DNA from: Acetobacteraceae bacterium
GTDB lineage: Bacteria > Pseudomonadota > Alphaproteobacteria > Acetobacterales > Acetobacteraceae
Direction: 5' to 3'
Assembly (NCBI GenBank): GCA_024280945.1
Contig: JAMXLO010000062.1
Span: 1-33,357, forward strand
Length of the DNA stretch: 33,357 bases
The notes beneath the pieces are model-generated. The model did no database searches. It saw only the letters and a program-made list of their open reading frames with translations, and had not been told where the DNA came from. Numbering within the stretch: the stretch's first letter is position 1; every line of letters begins with the position of its first letter. Of this stretch, positions 32,546-33,357 are shown one piece after another. Both the position numbers and the translations under genes were made by a program.

Positions 32546-33357
32546 TCATGCCGGCGCCAAGCGGATTACCGACCACGAGGCAGGCGGCAATGTGGCAGCG
32601 ATGACGCCGCCGTCGACCGATATGCCGGTTAGGGTATTTGGCTTTATCCGATTTTGGGCGTCGCGAGTATTCACAGCCTTTAGGTCGGCATCGTGCAGTG
32701 TCGTCGCCCCGGCGACCACGAGCGCATCGAAGCCGCGCGCCGTCACCTCCAGCGGCAGCTCGCTGGCCAGCTCTCGGTTAAGCGCGAAGAGCGTAAGTTC
32801 GCCGGCGTCGCCAGCGGCAGCCGCGAGCTTTAGATAGGGAACGCCAGTAAGCGGAGTTCGGACCTCGTCGTCCATGCCGGCGGGATCGAAATACGCCGTG
32901 TCGTAGGTGTCGCAGGTAATCCGCGTACGCAGCACGTCGCCGCGGCCAAAGCGGCTGAAATCGGCGAACGGCCAGAAGATGGTCTGCCGCCAGGCGGGTC
33001 CGCCGGTCTCCGTCATGATCGGGGCTATCACGTTGACCAACTGAGCGAGGCAGGCACAGCGAACGCGGTCGGCGTGGTTCAGCAGGGAGATCGCCGCGCC
33101 GCCAAAGGCGAGCGCATCCTGCATGTCGTAGATTTCTTCCAGTATCGGCGGCGCAACCGGCCACCCCGGCTTGACGCGTGCCTCGCGTGGGCGGCGCGTG
33201 CGATACCAGACATTCCACTCGTCAAAGCTCAGCATGATGCGCTTGCGCGAACGCCGACGCGCCGCGACCGCATCGGCGATCGCCACCACTTCTTCGATGA
33301 AGCTGTCCATCGCATCGGAGCTGGCGAGGAAGGCCGGCGTGTCATCGGCATAGTTGT
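32546..33357 (-). CDS. GH51 alpha-L-arabinofuranosidase, C-terminal part (5' end beyond window)
   Basis: Glycoside hydrolase family 51 enzyme that removes terminal L-arabinose from arabinoxylan, arabinan or oligosaccharides. About 270 residues are visible, entering the window as NYADDTPAFLASSDAMDSFI, a conserved family segment. The nucleophile Glu lies in LSFDEWNVWY (codon at 33218-33220). YDMQDALAFGGAAISLLNHADRVRCACLAQLVNVIAPI follows, and the C-terminal beta-sandwich ends in SWSVIRLAPA. The acid/base residue and N-terminal domain are outside the window. No signal can be judged. An ATG at 33310 is internal, not the gene start, because the family match continues upstream of it. Confidence 0.93.
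   Translation of the reverse strand, partial: NYADDTPAFLASSDAMDSFIEEVVAIADAVAARRRSRKRIMLSFDEWNVWYRTRRPREARVKPGWPVAPPILEEIYDMQDALAFGGAAISLLNHADRVRCACLAQLVNVIAPIMTETGGPAWRQTIFWPFADFSRFGRGDVLRTRITCDTYDTAYFDPAGMDDEVRTPLTGVPYLKLAAAAGDAGELTLFALNRELASELPLEVTARGFDALVVAGATTLHDADLKAVNTRDAQNRIKPNTLTGISVDGGVIAATLPPASWSVIRLAPA

Noticed and set aside
1-33357. Prophage, integron or integrative element carrying the helicase-methylase genes
   Set aside because: No integrase, transposase, tRNA attachment site or flanking direct repeats were found around 10.1-17.4 kb, and base composition looks similar to the neighbours by eye.

Overview
The window is GC-rich and bacterial, with tightly packed genes, many 4-base ATGA overlaps and proteins of alphaproteobacterial style. 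Examples are a FixL-type PAS kinase, UvrD next to MetF, and MlaA-MlaC next to a Do protease. A member of the Rhodospirillales/Acetobacteraceae is my best guess. It rests on overall protein similarity, because no rRNA or other phylogenetic marker is present. I see no tRNA, rRNA, CRISPR array, integrase or intact insertion sequence.

Left part (1-6 kb), housekeeping: the N-terminal three quarters of a UvrD/PcrA helicase (minus, running off the edge), metF (minus), a divergent mlaA-mlaC pair for outer-membrane lipid trafficking, and a DegP/HtrA protease with two PDZ domains. Next (6-10.1 kb) come a cupin ring-cleavage dioxygenase of the gentisate type, with its own terminator, and a divergent four-gene polar amino-acid-type ABC transporter.

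Middle (10.2-18.2 kb): two very large genes overlap by 4 bases, a SNF2/RapA-type helicase (1042 aa) and an Eco57I-type N6-adenine DNA methyltransferase (1342 aa). They resemble the DrmD and DrmMI parts of class 1 DISARM, but the DISARM core genes drmA, drmB and drmC are not beside them. A short NAD-dependent epimerase/dehydrogenase gene overlaps the methylase stop codon in the same way. This is the best candidate for a little-described system in the window.

Aromatic catabolism (18.2-24.8 kb): a benzoate/2-aminobenzoate-type CoA ligase is divergent from an operon encoding a two-flavin-domain monooxygenase/old-yellow-enzyme fusion, an SDR dehydrogenase, a crotonase-fold protein and a RidA-family protein. 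Together they look like a CoA-dependent pathway for anthranilate (2-aminobenzoate) or salicylate. A flavin reductase lies at the end in the opposite direction. The crotonase and RidA proteins both lack residues that are catalytic in their best-known relatives.

Signalling and further catabolism (24.8-31.6 kb): a hybrid kinase with a FixL-like, potentially haem-binding PAS domain, a divergent single-domain receiver, a PobA-type hydroxylase coupled to a maleylacetate-reductase-like Fe-ADH family protein, and an AtzG-like small protein coupled to an AtzE-like amidase.

Right end (31.6-33.4 kb): an intergenic stretch dense in palindromic repeats, a decayed and truncated cstA with two frameshifts, and the C-terminal part of a GH51 alpha-L-arabinofuranosidase (minus, running off the edge).
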